From assembly GCA_951812615.1 (NCBI GenBank), contig CATOSU010000001.1, forward strand, positions 1,174,880 through 1,238,879: a DNA stretch of 64,000 nucleotides. The letters run 5' to 3'. Below, one piece after another: positions 63,826 to 64,000 of the stretch (position 1 is its first letter; each line of letters opens with the position of its first letter). The notes beneath the pieces are model-generated. The model saw only the letters and a program-made list of their open reading frames with translations, was not told the origin of the DNA and did no database searches. A program made the translations under genes and the position numbers. Source of the stretch: an uncultured Paracoccaceae bacterium. Lineage in GTDB: Bacteria > Pseudomonadota > Alphaproteobacteria > Rhodobacterales > Rhodobacteraceae.

Positions 63826-64000
63826 TGACCTGCCCCCAGAATTTCGGGCCATTCAAAAAGAGAGTTTGTTCTCGTAACGTTCAAAGCTACGAGGAGAACG
63901 AAGAATGCGGAAGTCACGCTTCACAGAGGAACAAATCGTCGGGATTTTGCAGGAGTATGCTGCGGGTGCCAAAGTGTCTGAGCTTTGCCGCAAGCATGGG
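63826..64000 (+). mobile_element. IS3-family insertion sequence, left end (continues beyond window)
   Basis: TGACCTGCCCCC at 63826 has the TG...-type IS3-family terminus, about 80 bp before an orfA gene. Only the left end is in the window, so the boundary is approximate and the target duplication cannot be tested. Confidence 0.7.
63905..64000 (+). CDS. IS3-family transposase OrfA, partial
   Basis: ATG at 63905 begins RKSRFTEEQIVGILQEYAAG and continues AKVSELCRKHG to the window edge, the helix-turn-helix start of IS3-family OrfA. GAGGAGAACGA is upstream. The rest is outside the window. Confidence 0.9.
   Translation, partial: MRKSRFTEEQIVGILQEYAAGAKVSELCRKHG

Larger units (their letters stand above)
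56223..64000. mobile_element. Probable genomic island inserted at tRNA-Phe (right end outside window)
   Basis: Directly after tRNA-Phe the composition becomes AT-richer and the housekeeping order stops. The contents are unknown genes, a GHKL-ATPase/DUF4338 pair and two insertion sequences. No integrase and no duplicated tRNA end are seen up to 64000, so integration is inferred from position and content only. Confidence 0.6.

Overview
The window is high-GC chromosomal DNA from an alphaproteobacterium, most likely a member of the Rhodobacterales (Roseobacter group). The evidence is the ccoNOQP-ccoGHIS block next to an FnrL-type regulator and hemN, the order murA-DUF2948-hisD-UPF0262-phosphatase-infA-maf-RNase E/G-yacG-tRNA-Phe, and many 4-bp ATGA/GTGA gene overlaps. 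Identifications come from reading motifs and gene order; no database search was run.

Layout. 0-2.2 kb: a broken NUDIX gene, an EamA-type permease and a membrane desaturase. 2.3-7.6 kb: an L-carnitine catabolic group (XRE regulator, SDR, fused carnitine dehydrogenase-thioesterase, BKACE enzyme) with small accessory genes. 7.7-12.3 kb: an FtsX-type permease and its ATPase, divergent from a GDSL esterase, then a SRAP protein lacking its catalytic Cys. 12.3-25.1 kb: housekeeping and conserved unknown genes, including an L,D-transpeptidase, ycjX/ycjF, truA, a dipeptidase-like enzyme, a dihaem cytochrome c, a hydroxyacid reductase, ribF and threonine aldolase. 25.2-37.6 kb: a surface-glycan region (TPR-glycosyltransferase, a formylglycine-type hydrolase, a GINT1-like protein, two XRE regulators, fdtA/fdtB-like genes, an acyltransferase, FemAB and a GT2 enzyme) containing two decayed genes. 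37.6-47.6 kb: the cbb3 oxidase structural and assembly genes, fnrL and hemN, with two FNR boxes; ccoI carries an in-frame stop. 47.6-48.8 kb: a strong hairpin and an orphan secreted protein. 48.8-56.2 kb: tRNA-Thr and the conserved murA-to-yacG block, ending in tRNA-Phe.

56.2-64.0 kb: AT-richer accessory DNA directly downstream of tRNA-Phe, probably a genomic island whose far end and integrase lie outside the window. It carries a small unknown gene, a two-gene unit (unknown soluble protein plus an overlapping two-helix membrane protein), and a pair coding for a GHKL (MORC/Hsp90-like) ATPase and a 710-residue protein with a DruA-like DUF4338 core. An unknown minus-strand gene follows. It has been split by a complete IS256-family element (27-bp imperfect inverted repeats, 8-bp target duplication) and cut off by an IS3-family element running off the right edge. 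The GHKL-DUF4338 pair is the best candidate for an undescribed, probably anti-phage, system.

Several genes look inactivated by small events: a 5-bp tandem duplication in the NUDIX gene, a nonsense codon in ccoI, and two gene remnants around the FemAB gene. Whether these are real mutations or assembly errors should be settled with reads.
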